Below the pieces are notes generated by a model, which ran no database searches, had not been told where the DNA came from, and saw nothing but the letters and a program-made list of their open reading frames with translations. The translations under genes were made by a program, and so were the position numbers. Below, one piece after another: positions 32,966 to 42,723 of a stretch of 49,149 nt of DNA. This DNA is from Mediterranea sp. (in: CFB group bacteria) (lineage in GTDB: Bacteria; Bacteroidota; Bacteroidia; Bacteroidales; Bacteroidaceae), in contig JAISIZ010000009.1 in assembly GCA_031261785.1 (NCBI GenBank), forward strand, positions 1-49,149. The letters are read 5' to 3'. The stretch's first letter is position 1. The number at the start of each line of letters is the position of its first letter.

Positions 32966-34768
32966 ATGAAGAAACAACTACGCAGCTCGTCGAGCACGCA
33001 AGGCCGACGCATGGCGGGCGCCAGAGCCTTGTGGACGGCCAACGGCATGAAGCCCGCGCAGATGGGGAAACCCATCGTGGCCATCGTCAACTCGTTCACC
33101 CAGTTCGTGCCGGGGCACGTGCACCTGCACCACATCGGGCAGGTAGTGAAGAGCGAGGTGGAGAAGCTGGGATGCTTCGCCGCCGAGTTCAACACCATAG
33201 CCATCGACGACGGCATCGCCATGGGGCACGACGGCATGCTCTACTCCCTACCCTCGCGCGACATCATCGCCGACAGCGTGGAATACATGGTCAACGCCCA
33301 TAAGGCCGACGCCATGGTGTGCATCAGCAACTGCGACAAGATTACCCCGGGCATGCTCATGGCCGCCATGAGGCTCAACATACCCACCGTGTTCGTCTCC
33401 GGCGGACCGATGGAAGCGGGCGAGCTGAACGGCCGGCAACTCGACCTCATCGACGCCATGATACAGTCGGCCGACGAGAGCGTGAGCGACGACGAGGTGA
33501 CCCGCATCGAGCAGAACGCCTGCCCCACCTGTGGCAGCTGCTCGGGCATGTTCACCGCCAACTCCATGAACTGCCTCAACGAGGCCATCGGCCTGGCGCT
33601 GCCCGGCAACGGCACCGTGGTGGCCACGCACGAGAACCGCCAACGCCTCTTCGTGGAGGCCGCACGCCTCATCGTCGCGAACGCCAGGAAATACTACGAG
33701 GAGGGCGACGAAAGCGTGCTTCCCCGCGCCATAGCCACCCGCCAGGCGTTCCTCAACGCCATGACGCTCGACATCGCCATGGGCGGATCCACCAACACCG
33801 TGCTGCACCTGCTCGCCATCGCCCACGAGGCGGAGGTAGACTTCACGATGGACGACATCGACACCCTCTCGCGCCGCACGCCCTGCCTCTGCAAGGTGGC
33901 GCCCAACACGCAGAAATACCACATACAGGACGTCAACCGCGCCGGAGGCATCATCGCCATCATGGACGAGCTGGCCAAGGCCGGGCTGGTGGACACCACC
34001 CTGCCCCGCGTCGACGGGCTGACGCTCGCCGAGGCCATCGGCCGATACTCCATCACCTCGCCCGCCGTGACGAGCGAGGCGCTCAGCCTCTATGCCAGCG
34101 CCGCCGGACACCGCTTCAACCTCACCCTCGGCTCGCAAGGCACCTACTACAAAGAGCTGGACCGCGACCGCGCCGACGGATGCATACGCGACCTGGCGCA
34201 CGCCTACAGCCGCGACGGCGGACTGGCCGTGCTGCGAGGCAACATCGCGCTCGACGGATGCGTGGTGAAGACGGCCGGCGTGGACGAGAGCATCTGGCGA
34301 TTCAGCGGGCCAGCCCGCGTGTTCGACTCGCAAGAGGCGGCCTGCGACGGCATACTCGGCGGACGGGTGGCGAGCGGCGACGTGGTGGTCATCACCCACG
34401 AGGGACCCAAGGGAGGCCCCGGCATGCAGGAGATGCTCTACCCCACCTCGTACATCAAGTCGCGACACCTCGGCAAGGAGTGCGCCCTCATCACCGACGG
34501 ACGCTTCAGCGGCGGCACCTCGGGCCTGAGCATCGGGCACGTCTCGCCCGAGGCGGCGGCCGGAGGAAACATCGGACGCTTAGTCGACGGAGACATCATC
34601 GACATCGACATCCCCGCGCGCACCATCAACGTACGCCTCACCGACGAAGAGCTGGCCGCGCGCCCCCTGGCGCCGCTCACCCGGCAGCGGCACGTACCCA
34701 AAAGCCTGAAGGCGTACGCCTCCATGGTCAGCTCCGCCGACCGGGGAGCCGTGCGACTGATCGACTAA
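32966..34768 (+). CDS. ilvD: dihydroxy-acid dehydratase
   Basis: From ATG 32966 the protein has 600 residues, matching IlvD. The iron-sulfur ligands are visible in [13 protein letters not shown] and [21 protein letters not shown] (first Cys of the second group near residue 190). It dehydrates dihydroxy-isovalerate and dihydroxy-methylvalerate to the keto acids of valine and isoleucine. I rejected the upstream in-frame start at 32927 because it lies inside the terminator hairpin. First structural gene of the operon; ilvB follows after 37 bp. Confidence 0.96.
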   Translation: MKKQLRSSSSTQGRRMAGARALWTANGMKPAQMGKPIVAIVNSFTQFVPGHVHLHHIGQVVKSEVEKLGCFAAEFNTIAIDDGIAMGHDGMLYSLPSRDIIADSVEYMVNAHKADAMVCISNCDKITPGMLMAAMRLNIPTVFVSGGPMEAGELNGRQLDLIDAMIQSADESVSDDEVTRIEQNACPTCGSCSGMFTANSMNCLNEAIGLALPGNGTVVATHENRQRLFVEAARLIVANARKYYEEGDESVLPRAIATRQAFLNAMTLDIAMGGSTNTVLHLLAIAHEAEVDFTMDDIDTLSRRTPCLCKVAPNTQKYHIQDVNRAGGIIAIMDELAKAGLVDTTLPRVDGLTLAEAIGRYSITSPAVTSEALSLYASAAGHRFNLTLGSQGTYYKELDRDRADGCIRDLAHAYSRDGGLAVLRGNIALDGCVVKTAGVDESIWRFSGPARVFDSQEAACDGILGGRVASGDVVVITHEGPKGGPGMQEMLYPTSYIKSRHLGKECALITDGRFSGGTSGLSIGHVSPEAAAGGNIGRLVDGDIIDIDIPARTINVRLTDEELAARPLAPLTRQRHVPKSLKAYASMVSSADRGAVRLID

Positions 34769-34805
34769 TCACTAACCACTAATCACCACTCACTCATCAA
34801 TTCGT
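34769..34805. repeat. simple TAATCACTAACCACTAATCAC repeat between ilvD and ilvB
   Basis: The spacer is made of CTAATCAC/CTAACCAC-like units, similar to the block at about 25185-25235. Its meaning is unclear; it may be a remnant of a dispersed repeat. Confidence 0.5.
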
Positions 34806-36503
34806 ATGGAGAAAGACTATATCACAGGCGCCGAAGCCCTGATGCGCTCCCTCGAGAACCAGGGCGTGAGCACCATATTCGGCTATCCCGGAGGCTCCAT
34901 CATGCCAGCCTTCGACGCGCTATACGACCATCGTCACAAGCTGGACCACGTCCTGGTCCGCCACGAGCAAGGCGCCGCGCACGCCGCGCAAGGATACGCC
35001 CGCGTATCGGGCAAAGTAGGAGTCTGCCTCGTGACCAGCGGTCCCGGGGCGACGAACACCATCACCGGCATCGCCGACGCGATGATCGACAGCACACCCA
35101 TCGTCGTCATCGCCGGACAGGTGGGGACGGCTTTCCTCGGCACCGACGCCTTCCAGGAGGTCGACCTCGTGGGCATCACACAGCCCATCTCCAAATGGAG
35201 TTACCAGATCCGGCGGGCGGAGGACGTGGCCTGGGCCGTGGCCCGCGCCTTCTACATCGCCCGTAGCGGACGCCCCGGCCCGGTAGTGCTCGACTTCGCC
35301 AAGAACGCGCAGACCGAGAAGACACACCACGAGGCCATGACGGTGGACTTCATCCGCAGCTACGTCCCCGTGCCCGACACCGACCCGACCTCCATCGAGG
35401 AGGCGGCCTGCCTCATCAACCACGCCCGCCGGCCACTCGTGCTGGTGGGACAAGGCGTGGAGCTGGCGGGCGCGCAGGAGGAGCTGCGCGCCTTCATCGA
35501 GAAGGCCGACATGCCCGCCGCCCGCACCCTGCTGGGACTTTCGGCACTGCCCACCGACCACCCGCTGAACAAGGGTATGCTGGGCATGCACGGCAACCTG
35601 GGGCCCAACGTCAACACCAATAAGTGCGACGTGCTCATCGCCGTGGGCATGCGCTTCGACGACCGCGTGACGGGCAGCCTCGCCACCTACGCCAAGCAAG
35701 CCAAGATCATCCATTTCGACATCGACCCCGCCGAGGTGAACAAGAACGTCAAGGTAGACGTGGCCGTGCTGGGCGACTGCAAGCGGACACTGGCCGAGGT
35801 CACCCGCCTGCTCGACGAGAACCACCACACCGAATGGCTCGACAGCTTCGCGGAGTACGAGGCGTTGGAAGAAGAGCGGGTGATCCGTCCCGAGCTATAC
35901 CCCGCAGGCAAGGAGCTGAGCATGGGCGAAGTGGTACGGGCGGTGAGCGACGCCACGAACGGCGACGCCATCCTCGTCACCGACGTGGGGCAGAACCAGA
36001 TGATGGGCGCCCGCTACTTCCGCTTCACGCGGGAGCGAGGCTTCGTCAGCTCGGGCGGACTGGGCACCATGGGCTTCTGCCTCCCCGCCGCCATAGGCGC
36101 CACGTTTGGCGACACGAGCCGCACCGTCTGCGCCGTGATGGGCGACGGCGGCCTGCAGATGTGCATCCAGGAGCTGGGCACCATCATGGAGCGCCGCTCG
36201 CCGGTGAAGATCATCTGCCTCAACAACAACTACCTCGGCAACGTCCGCCAGTGGCAGGCCATGTTCTTCGGACACCGATACTCGTTCACCCCCATGCTCA
36301 ACCCCGACTACACGAAGATCGCCGAAGGCTACGGCATACCCTCGCGCCGCGTCGCCGACCGCGAGGAGCTGGCCGCCGCCATCGACGAGATGCTGGCCAC
36401 CGACGGTCCTTTCCTGCTCGAGGCCTGCGTGGAGGAGGAGGGCAACGTGATGCCCATGGTGCCGCCCGGCGGCTCGGTGAACCAGATGCTGCTGGAATGT
36501 TAA
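34806..36503 (+). CDS. ilvB: acetolactate synthase large subunit
   Basis: The 565-residue protein shows all acetohydroxyacid synthase landmarks: the catalytic Glu in VRHEQGAAHAAQGYAR, the FAD/central domain, and the thiamine diphosphate motif from GDGGLQMC to NNNYLGNVRQWQ. It joins two pyruvates, or pyruvate with 2-oxobutyrate, as the first committed step to Val/Leu and Ile. The regulatory subunit gene follows 21 bp downstream. Confidence 0.97.
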   Translation: MEKDYITGAEALMRSLENQGVSTIFGYPGGSIMPAFDALYDHRHKLDHVLVRHEQGAAHAAQGYARVSGKVGVCLVTSGPGATNTITGIADAMIDSTPIVVIAGQVGTAFLGTDAFQEVDLVGITQPISKWSYQIRRAEDVAWAVARAFYIARSGRPGPVVLDFAKNAQTEKTHHEAMTVDFIRSYVPVPDTDPTSIEEAACLINHARRPLVLVGQGVELAGAQEELRAFIEKADMPAARTLLGLSALPTDHPLNKGMLGMHGNLGPNVNTNKCDVLIAVGMRFDDRVTGSLATYAKQAKIIHFDIDPAEVNKNVKVDVAVLGDCKRTLAEVTRLLDENHHTEWLDSFAEYEALEEERVIRPELYPAGKELSMGEVVRAVSDATNGDAILVTDVGQNQMMGARYFRFTRERGFVSSGGLGTMGFCLPAAIGATFGDTSRTVCAVMGDGGLQMCIQELGTIMERRSPVKIICLNNNYLGNVRQWQAMFFGHRYSFTPMLNPDYTKIAEGYGIPSRRVADREELAAAIDEMLATDGPFLLEACVEEEGNVMPMVPPGGSVNQMLLEC

Positions 36504-36524
36504 CCCTTTAAACGCAAGAAGACA

Positions 36525-37097
36525 ATGGATAATAAGACATTATACACCCTCATCGTTCACTCCGAGAACTTCGCCGGCCTGCTCAACCAGGTGACCGCCG
36601 TGTTCACCCGCCGGCAAATCAACATAGAGAGCCTGAACGTATCGGCATCCTCCATCAAGGGGGTGCACAAGTACACCATCACCGCCTGGACGGATGCCGA
36701 CACCATCGAGAAAGTGGTGCGGCAGATCGAGAAGAAGATCGACGTCATACAGGCGCAGTACTTCACCGACGACGAAATCTACTCGCACGAGATCTCCATC
36801 TTCAAGGTCTCCACGCCCAAGTTCCAGAACGGACCCGAGCCGTCCAAGGTCGTGCGGAAGTACGGCGCGCGCATCGTGGAGATGAACCCCGTGTTCTCCA
36901 TCGTCGAGAAGAACGGGACGAGCGAGGAGATCACCGCCCTCTACGGCGAGCTGCGCGCGCTCGACTGCGTGCTGCAATCCGTCCGCTCCGGACGGGTGGC
37001 CATCACCACCAGCCGCTTCGAACGGGTCAACGAGTTCCTCAACGACAGGGAGGAAAAGTATAGGAAGAGTAGGCTGGATGGTCAGAGTAGTTGTTAA
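36525..37097 (+). CDS. ilvN: acetolactate synthase small (regulatory) subunit
   Basis: This 190-residue protein begins with an ACT domain (YTLIVHSENFAGLLNQVTAVFTRRQINIESLNVS, core NQVTAVFTRRQINIESLNV) and carries the C-terminal domain of IlvN/IlvH. It binds valine and sets the activity of IlvB. A 491-bp gap, mostly filled by an inverted-repeat element, separates it from the next operon gene. Confidence 0.95.
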   Translation: MDNKTLYTLIVHSENFAGLLNQVTAVFTRRQINIESLNVSASSIKGVHKYTITAWTDADTIEKVVRQIEKKIDVIQAQYFTDDEIYSHEISIFKVSTPKFQNGPEPSKVVRKYGARIVEMNPVFSIVEKNGTSEEITALYGELRALDCVLQSVRSGRVAITTSRFERVNEFLNDREEKYRKSRLDGQSSC

Positions 37098-37193
37098 CTT
37101 GACGTTGATCAAAGCATAATTTCTCCTCATGTGTACGATGCGGAAGACAAAATATTCTAAAAGTAACGAGCCTTTGCCCGCAAGCTATGCGCC

Positions 37194-37496
37194 GAGTGCC
37201 CTGAAAGGGCCAAGATGTGGCTGTAAGCCTTTGCCTGAAAGGTTCTTAACCCAGCCCCACGCAGAGCGAGGAACGAGCGACACGTGGGGTTCACAAAGAG
37301 TATATAACGTCTCGCCCTGTAAGGGCAGCTTATCTCTTCGCCGCAAATCCGGAGGGATAAGCTGGGCTTACAGCCCGCAACGTCACACATCCGCGGAAAA
37401 CCCAACGTGCCGCTCGTTCCTCGCTCTACGTTGGGCTGGGTTAAGAGCCTTTCAGGCAAAGGCTTACAGCCACACTTTAGCCCTTTCAGGGCACTC
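37194..37496. repeat. 303-bp imperfect inverted-repeat element inside the ilv operon
   Basis: The outer arms begin GAGTGCCCTGAAAGGGC (37194) and end in its near complement (37480-37496). They continue inward with good pairing through GCCTTTGCCTGAAAGG, TTAACCCAGCCC and GAGCGAGGAACGAGCG, to a central part with its own hairpin (AGCTTATC with GGATAAGCT). Because of the symmetry both strands contain similar long open frames, which are not genes. No transposase is present; it is a MITE-like or REP-like insertion, and its family is unknown to me. The gap 37098-37588 otherwise shows no gene. Confidence 0.85.
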
Positions 37497-37588
37497 AGAT
37501 AGAGATTTTCGTAAGCAAAGGATTTATCGATTAACCAACGTCGGGTTAACAACTACCCGACTACTCCAACTACTAATAACCAACGATT

Positions 37589-38338
37589 ATGAACGATAAT
37601 AAGATAGGAACTTATGAGTTCGTGGCCGAGCCGTTCCACGTGGACTTCAGCGGCCAGCTGACGATGAGCGTGCTGGGCAACCATTTCCTGAATTGCGCCG
37701 GCTTCCATGCCTCGGAGCGAGGCTTCGGCATGGGCACGCTGAACGAGGCCAACTACACCTGGGTGCTCTCGCGCCTGGCCGTGGAGCTGGACGACATGCC
37801 CCGGCAAGACGAACGCTTCGCCGTGCGAACCTGGGTGGAGAACGTCTACCGCCTCTTCACCGACCGTAACTTCGCCGTCGTCGACCACGAAGGGCGGACG
37901 ATAGGCTACTCCCGCTCCATCTGGGCGATGATCGACATGGACACCCGCAAGCCGGCCGACCTGCTGGCGCTGCACGGCGGAAGCATCGTGGACTACGTCT
38001 GCGACGAGCCGTGCCCCATCGAAAAGCCCTCGCGCATCAAGGTGTCCGGCGGCGAGCTGGTAGCCTCGCTCAAGGCCAAGTACAGCGACATCGACCTCAA
38101 CGGGCACGTCAATAGCGTGCGCTACATCGAGCACGTGCTCGACCTCTTCCCCTTGGACACCTACAAGCAACAGCGCGTACGCCGCTTCGAGATGGCCTAC
38201 GTGGCCGAGAGCTACTTCGGCGACACCCTCTCGTTCTACCGCGAGCGGGTGGCCGACGACGAATACCACGTCGAGGTGCGCAAGCAGGGCGACGAAGTGG
38301 TCTGCCGCTCGCGAATCGTATTTGAAAAGAAACAATAA
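37589..38338 (+). CDS. acyl-ACP thioesterase
   Basis: The 249-residue protein has the double hot-dog layout of bacterial acyl-ACP thioesterases (PF01643): an N-terminal module around GFGMGTLNEANYTWVLSRLAVELDDMP and a C-terminal one with YSDIDLNGHVNSVRYIEHVLD, where Asp/Asn-His are candidate active-site residues. It releases fatty acids from acyl carrier protein. Its place between ilvN and ilvC recurs in Bacteroides-type operons and links branched-chain keto acid supply to fatty acid release, probably of branched acids; that link is inference. The start ATG lies after the inverted-repeat element. Confidence 0.9.
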   Translation: MNDNKIGTYEFVAEPFHVDFSGQLTMSVLGNHFLNCAGFHASERGFGMGTLNEANYTWVLSRLAVELDDMPRQDERFAVRTWVENVYRLFTDRNFAVVDHEGRTIGYSRSIWAMIDMDTRKPADLLALHGGSIVDYVCDEPCPIEKPSRIKVSGGELVASLKAKYSDIDLNGHVNSVRYIEHVLDLFPLDTYKQQRVRRFEMAYVAESYFGDTLSFYRERVADDEYHVEVRKQGDEVVCRSRIVFEKKQ

Positions 38339-38362
38339 CCCTAATAAGCAAAAAGAAGAATA

Positions 38363-39406
38363 ATGGCACAATTGAATTTTGGCGGAACCATCGAGAACGT
38401 GGTGACCCGCGAAGAGTTTCCGCTGGCGAAAGCTCTTGAAGTATTGAAGAACGAGACCATCGCCGTGATCGGTTACGGCGTGCAGGGTCCGGGACAGTCG
38501 TTGAACCTGCGCGACAACGGGTTCAACGTCATCGTGGGGCAACGTCCGGGGCGGACGTACGACAAGGCCGTGGCCGACGGCTGGGTACCGGGCGAAACGC
38601 TGTTCGGCATCGAGGAGGCTTGCGCCAGGGGCACCATCGTGATGTGTCTCCTCTCCGACGCCGCCGTGATCTCCGTATGGCCCGCCATCAAGCCCCACCT
38701 CACCGAGGGCAAGGCGCTCTATTTCTCGCATGGCTTCGCCATCACGTGGAACGACCGCACCGGCGTGGTGCCTCCCGCCAACGTCGACGTCATCATGGTG
38801 GCGCCCAAGGGTTCGGGCACCTCGCTCCGCACCATGTTCCTCGAGGGCAGGGGCCTCAACTCCTCGTACGCCGTCTACCAGGACTATACGGGCAAGGCGC
38901 TGGAGCGCACCATCGCGCTGGGCATCGGCGTAGGCTCGGGCTACCTGTTCGAGACCACCTTCCAGCGTGAGGCGACCTCCGACCTCACGGGCGAGCGCGG
39001 CTCACTGATGGGCGCCATCCAAGGCCTGCTGCTGGCACAGTACGAGGTGCTGCGCGAGAACGGGCACACCCCCTCCGAGGCCTTCAACGAGACGGTGGAG
39101 GAACTCACGCAGTCGCTCATGCCCCTGTTCGCCAAGAACGGCATGGACTGGATGTACGCCAACTGCTCCACCACCGCGCAGCGCGGCGCGCTGGACTGGA
39201 TGGGACCGTTCCACGACGCCATCAAGCCCGTGGTGCGCGAGCTGTACGAGAGCGTGCGCTCGGGCCAAGAGGCGCAAATCTCCATCGACAGCAACTCACG
39301 CCCCGACTACCGCGAGAAGCTGGGCGAGGAACTTCGCCAGCTACGCGAGAGCGAGATGTGGCAAGCCGCCGTCACCGTGCGGCAGCTACGTCCCGAGAAC
39401 GAATAA
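38363..39406 (+). CDS. ilvC: ketol-acid reductoisomerase (NADP+)
   Basis: The 347-residue length fits class I IlvC. The N-terminal NADP-binding fold has GYGVQGPGQSLNLRD, and the C-terminal helical domain holds the metal ligands in REATSDLTGERGSLMG (Asp and Glu). It isomerises and reduces acetolactate and acetohydroxybutyrate. It is the last gene of the operon, 24 bp after the thioesterase; transcription may end at the hairpin at 39449-39480. Confidence 0.96.
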   Translation: MAQLNFGGTIENVVTREEFPLAKALEVLKNETIAVIGYGVQGPGQSLNLRDNGFNVIVGQRPGRTYDKAVADGWVPGETLFGIEEACARGTIVMCLLSDAAVISVWPAIKPHLTEGKALYFSHGFAITWNDRTGVVPPANVDVIMVAPKGSGTSLRTMFLEGRGLNSSYAVYQDYTGKALERTIALGIGVGSGYLFETTFQREATSDLTGERGSLMGAIQGLLLAQYEVLRENGHTPSEAFNETVEELTQSLMPLFAKNGMDWMYANCSTTAQRGALDWMGPFHDAIKPVVRELYESVRSGQEAQISIDSNSRPDYREKLGEELRQLRESEMWQAAVTVRQLRPENE

Positions 39407-39448
39407 GGGCGGGGAGCGCAAAGACACGCGTACATAAAGGCAATAGGC

Positions 39449-39480
39449 TTCGGGGCCGTATTTTGTAATACGGTCCCGAA
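39449..39480. promoter_or_regulatory. 14-bp inverted repeat overlapping the metY -33 element
   Basis: TTCGGGGCCGTATT (39449-39462) and AATACGGTCCCGAA (39467-39480) are complementary except for one position (G-U in RNA). The -33 TTTG of the metY promoter lies at the centre. It may be an operator, a hairpin ending the ilv transcript, or both. There is no T tract directly after. Confidence 0.6.
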
Positions 39481-39492
39481 TGTCTATCTTCG
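39462..39492 (+). promoter_or_regulatory. promoter of metY
   Basis: TTTG (39462-39465), 19 bp, TATCTTCG (39485-39492): one mismatch to the Bacteroidetes consensus with ideal spacing. The ATG is at 39534. Confidence 0.65.
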
Positions 39493-39533
39493 CGCATCGT
39501 AAATCGACTATATTTAAAAAAGAAACATACATC

Positions 39534-40817
39534 ATGGCCAAACAACTGAAGCCCGAGACGCTCTGCGTGCAAGCGGGGTGGACGCCTACGAAAGGCGAAC
39601 CGCGCGTATTGCCCATCTACCAAAGCACCACGTTCAAGTACGACACCAGCGAGCAGATGGCGCGCCTCTTCGACCTCGAGGAGAGCGGCTACTTCTACAC
39701 CCGCCTGCAAAACCCCACCAACGACGCCGTGGCCGCCAAGATCGCCGCCCTCGAGGGCGGCGTGGCCGGCATGCTGACCTCCAGCGGACAGGCCGCCAAC
39801 TTCTACGCCATCTTCAACATCTGCCAGGCGGGCGACCACTTCGTCTGCTCGTCAGCCATCTACGGCGGCACGTTCAACCTCTTCGGCGTGACGATGAAGA
39901 AGCTCGGCATCGACGTCACCTTCGTCAGCCCCGACGCCAGCGAAGAGGAGCTATCGGCTGCCTTCCGCCCCGAGACCAAGGCGCTCTTCGGCGAGACCGT
40001 CTCGAACCCCTCGCTCGAGGTGCTCGACATCGAGAAGTTCGCCCGCGTGGCGCACGCCCATGGCGTACCCCTCATCGTGGACAACACCTTCCCCACGCCC
40101 ATCAACTGCCGTCCCTTCGAGTGGGGCGCCGACATCGTGACGCACTCCACCACCAAGTACATGGATGGGCACGCCGTCAGCGTAGGCGGCTGCGTGGTGG
40201 ACAGCGGCAACTTCGACTGGGAAGCGCACGCCGGGAAATTCCCCGGACTATGCACGCCCGACGAGTCGTACCATGGCCTCACCTACACCAAGGCGTTCGG
40301 CAAGATGGCCTACATCACCAAGGCCACGGCGCAGCTGATGCGCGACCTCGGCAGCATACAAAGCCCCATGAACGCCTTCCTGCTCAACCTCGGCCTGGAG
40401 ACGCTCCACCTACGCGTGCCGCGCCACTGCGCCAACGCCCAACGGGTGGCCGAGTACCTGGCCGCGCATCCGAGCGAGGTGGCATGGGTCAACTACTGCG
40501 GGCTACCCGGCAACAAATACTACGACCTGGCGCAAAAGTACATGCCCCACGGATCGTGCGGCGTCATCGCCTTCGGGCTGAAGGGCGGGCGCGAGCGCTC
40601 CATCAAGTTCATGGATGCCCTGAAATTCGTCGCCATCGTGACCCATGTGGCCGACGCGCGCAGCTGCGTGCTGCACCCCGCCAGCCACACCCACCGGCAG
40701 ATGACCGACGAGCAACTGCTCGAAGCCGGCGTACGTCCCGACCTCATCCGCCTGTCAGTAGGTATCGAGAGCGCCGACGACATCATCGACGACATCGAGC
40801 AAGCGCTGGAATCATGA
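39534..40817 (+). CDS. metY: O-acetylhomoserine aminocarboxypropyltransferase / cysteine synthase-like
   Basis: From ATG 39534 the protein has 427 residues. It is a PLP enzyme of the Cys/Met metabolism family: the start LKPETLCVQAGW, the phosphate-binding SSGQAANFYAIF, Asp in VDNTFPTP and the PLP lysine in THSTTKYMDGH. The length and large insertions fit MetY-type O-acetylhomoserine sulfhydrylases, making homocysteine from O-acetylhomoserine and sulfide, rather than MetB/MetC. The small membrane protein gene overlaps its stop in an ATGA. Confidence 0.92.
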   Translation: MAKQLKPETLCVQAGWTPTKGEPRVLPIYQSTTFKYDTSEQMARLFDLEESGYFYTRLQNPTNDAVAAKIAALEGGVAGMLTSSGQAANFYAIFNICQAGDHFVCSSAIYGGTFNLFGVTMKKLGIDVTFVSPDASEEELSAAFRPETKALFGETVSNPSLEVLDIEKFARVAHAHGVPLIVDNTFPTPINCRPFEWGADIVTHSTTKYMDGHAVSVGGCVVDSGNFDWEAHAGKFPGLCTPDESYHGLTYTKAFGKMAYITKATAQLMRDLGSIQSPMNAFLLNLGLETLHLRVPRHCANAQRVAEYLAAHPSEVAWVNYCGLPGNKYYDLAQKYMPHGSCGVIAFGLKGGRERSIKFMDALKFVAIVTHVADARSCVLHPASHTHRQMTDEQLLEAGVRPDLIRLSVGIESADDIIDDIEQALES

Positions 40818-40996
40818 AACGTCCACTCTCCAAATCACAATGCGTATGCGTCAGCCTGCTCTGGCTGGCGCTCTGCTACCTCGTGCTCACCAACGCCAAA
40901 AGCGTGGACGGCATGACCGTCGTCACCATCCTCATCTCGGGCGCTATCGTCTTCATCCCGGTGTATAAGTCGCTTAAACAAGGGAAGAAAGATTAA
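40814..40996 (+). CDS. small two-helix membrane protein coupled to metY
   Basis: ATG 40814 overlaps the metY stop (ATGA) and gives 60 residues. Two hydrophobic stretches (VCVSLLWLALCYLVLT and VVTILISGAIVFIPV) flank a short polar loop, and the C-terminus is basic (KSLKQGKKD). It is probably a small inner-membrane protein translated by coupling with metY. I do not recognise a family or function. Confidence 0.7.
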   Translation: MKRPLSKSQCVCVSLLWLALCYLVLTNAKSVDGMTVVTILISGAIVFIPVYKSLKQGKKD

Positions 40997-41223
40997 TAAT
41001 TGTCCTTTCCCGCATTTTTTTCGTTAGGGGGCTTGCTTATTTAGCTTTTTATCCTTACTTTAGCGGCGAATCTCTCCCCCCTCTCCCTGACAAGCAGAAG
41101 CCGTGAGGTATTGTCATAGAGTTACTTAGTCGCTTATTTTCTTATTTATTCATTTTTATAAACCACTGAAGCAAAGCATAGCCCCGCTCATCTTTGTGGA
41201 CGACCAAACAAAAAGATCTTTTT

Positions 41224-42702
41224 ATGGAAAAAAGAAAACTTACCGCCGCTAACGGTCGGCCAGTCGCCGACAACCAGAACACCCAAACCGCCGGCCAGCG
41301 CGGACCAGCCATGTTGCAAGACCCCTGGCTCATCGAGAAGCTGGCGCACTTCGACTGCGAAGTGATTCCCGAACGACGGATGCACGCCAAGGGATCGGGA
41401 GCCTTCGGAACGTTCACCGTCACCCACGACATCAGCAAGTACACCCGCGCCGCCATCTTCAACGAGGTGGGCAAGCAGACCGAGTGCTTCGTCCGCTTCT
41501 CGACCGTGGCCGGAGAGCGAGGCGCCGCCGACGCCGAACGCGACATCCGCGGCTTCGCCATGAAATTCTACACCGAGGAGGGCAACTGGGACCTGGTGGG
41601 CAACAACACCCCCGTCTTCTTCCTCCGCGACGGACTCAAGTTCCCCGACCTGAACCACGCCATCAAGCGCGACCCCAAGACCAACTTGCGCAGCCCCAAC
41701 AGCAACTGGGACTTCTGGACGCTGCTGCCCGAGGCGCTGCACCAGGTCACCATCACCATGAGTCCCCGAGGCATACCCTACTCCTACCGCCACATGCACG
41801 GCTACGGAAGCCATACCTACAGCTTCTACGACGCGCAGAACCGCCGCGTCTGGGTGAAATTCCACCTGCACACGCAGCAAGGCATCAAGTGCCTCACCGA
41901 CCAGGAGGCGGAAGCCATCATCGCCAAGGACCGCGAATCGCACCAACGCGACCTGTTCGACAGCATCGAGCGGGGCGACTTTCCCCGCTGGACGTTCTAC
42001 ATCCAGCTCATGACCGAGGAGCAAGCCGACAGCTATCGCATCAACCCCTTCGACCTCACCAAGGTATGGTCGCAGAAGGAGTTCCCGCTACAGCCGGTGG
42101 GCGTGCTCGAGCTGAACCGCAACCCCGAGAACTACTTCGCCGACGTGGAGCAAGCCGCCTTCAACCCCATCAACGCGATCGAGGGTATAGGCTTCTCGCC
42201 CGACAAGATGCTGCAAGCCCGCCTCTTCTCCTACGGCGACGCGCAACGCTATCGCCTGGGCGTCAACCTGGAGCAGATTCCCGTCAACAAGCCCCGCTGC
42301 CCCTTCCACTCCTACCACCGCGACGGAGCCATGCGCGTGGACGGCAACTACGGCTCCACCAAGGGATACGAACCCAACAGCTACGGCGTATGGCAAGATT
42401 CGCCCGAGACGAAGGAGCCACCCCTCAAGATCCATGGCGACGTGTACAACTACAACGAGCGTGAATACGACGACGATTATTACACCCAGCCCGGCGACCT
42501 GTGGCGCCTCATGCCCGCCGAGGAGCAGCAGCTCACCTGCGAGAACACCGCCCGGGCCATGGCCGACTCGGAGCTGTTCGTCAAGCAACGCCACGCCCGC
42601 AACTGCTACAAGGCCGACCCCGCCTACGGCGCGGGAGTGGCCAAAGCCTTGGGTATCGACCTCGAGGAGGCGCTGAAGGCCGTATTGCCCGAAGACCGCT
42701 AA
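41224..42702 (+). CDS. katA: catalase (monofunctional, haem)
   Basis: From ATG 41224 the protein has 492 residues, a small-subunit clade length. The catalytic His is in [12 protein letters not shown], the Asn in [10 protein letters not shown], the family block [22 protein letters not shown] is present, and the proximal haem Tyr is in [13 protein letters not shown]. It removes hydrogen peroxide in the cytoplasm, useful to an anaerobe exposed to oxygen. The start avoids an in-frame extension of 10 residues. A CATCTTTG sequence (41189-41196) resembles a -7 box, but no -33 is clear. Confidence 0.96.
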   Translation: MEKRKLTAANGRPVADNQNTQTAGQRGPAMLQDPWLIEKLAHFDCEVIPERRMHAKGSGAFGTFTVTHDISKYTRAAIFNEVGKQTECFVRFSTVAGERGAADAERDIRGFAMKFYTEEGNWDLVGNNTPVFFLRDGLKFPDLNHAIKRDPKTNLRSPNSNWDFWTLLPEALHQVTITMSPRGIPYSYRHMHGYGSHTYSFYDAQNRRVWVKFHLHTQQGIKCLTDQEAEAIIAKDRESHQRDLFDSIERGDFPRWTFYIQLMTEEQADSYRINPFDLTKVWSQKEFPLQPVGVLELNRNPENYFADVEQAAFNPINAIEGIGFSPDKMLQARLFSYGDAQRYRLGVNLEQIPVNKPRCPFHSYHRDGAMRVDGNYGSTKGYEPNSYGVWQDSPETKEPPLKIHGDVYNYNEREYDDDYYTQPGDLWRLMPAEEQQLTCENTARAMADSELFVKQRHARNCYKADPAYGAGVAKALGIDLEEALKAVLPEDR

Positions 42703-42723
42703 GGCCTAAAGCATTGTCCAAGT

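Noticed and set aside
33319..34782. 487-codon frame overlapping ilvD in another phase
   Set aside because: An Arg/His-rich frame-shifted shadow of ilvD.
37129..37599. 156-codon and antisense 131-codon frames between ilvN and the thioesterase gene
   Set aside because: Both arise from the inverted repeat, which is why their translations resemble each other; neither has a domain.
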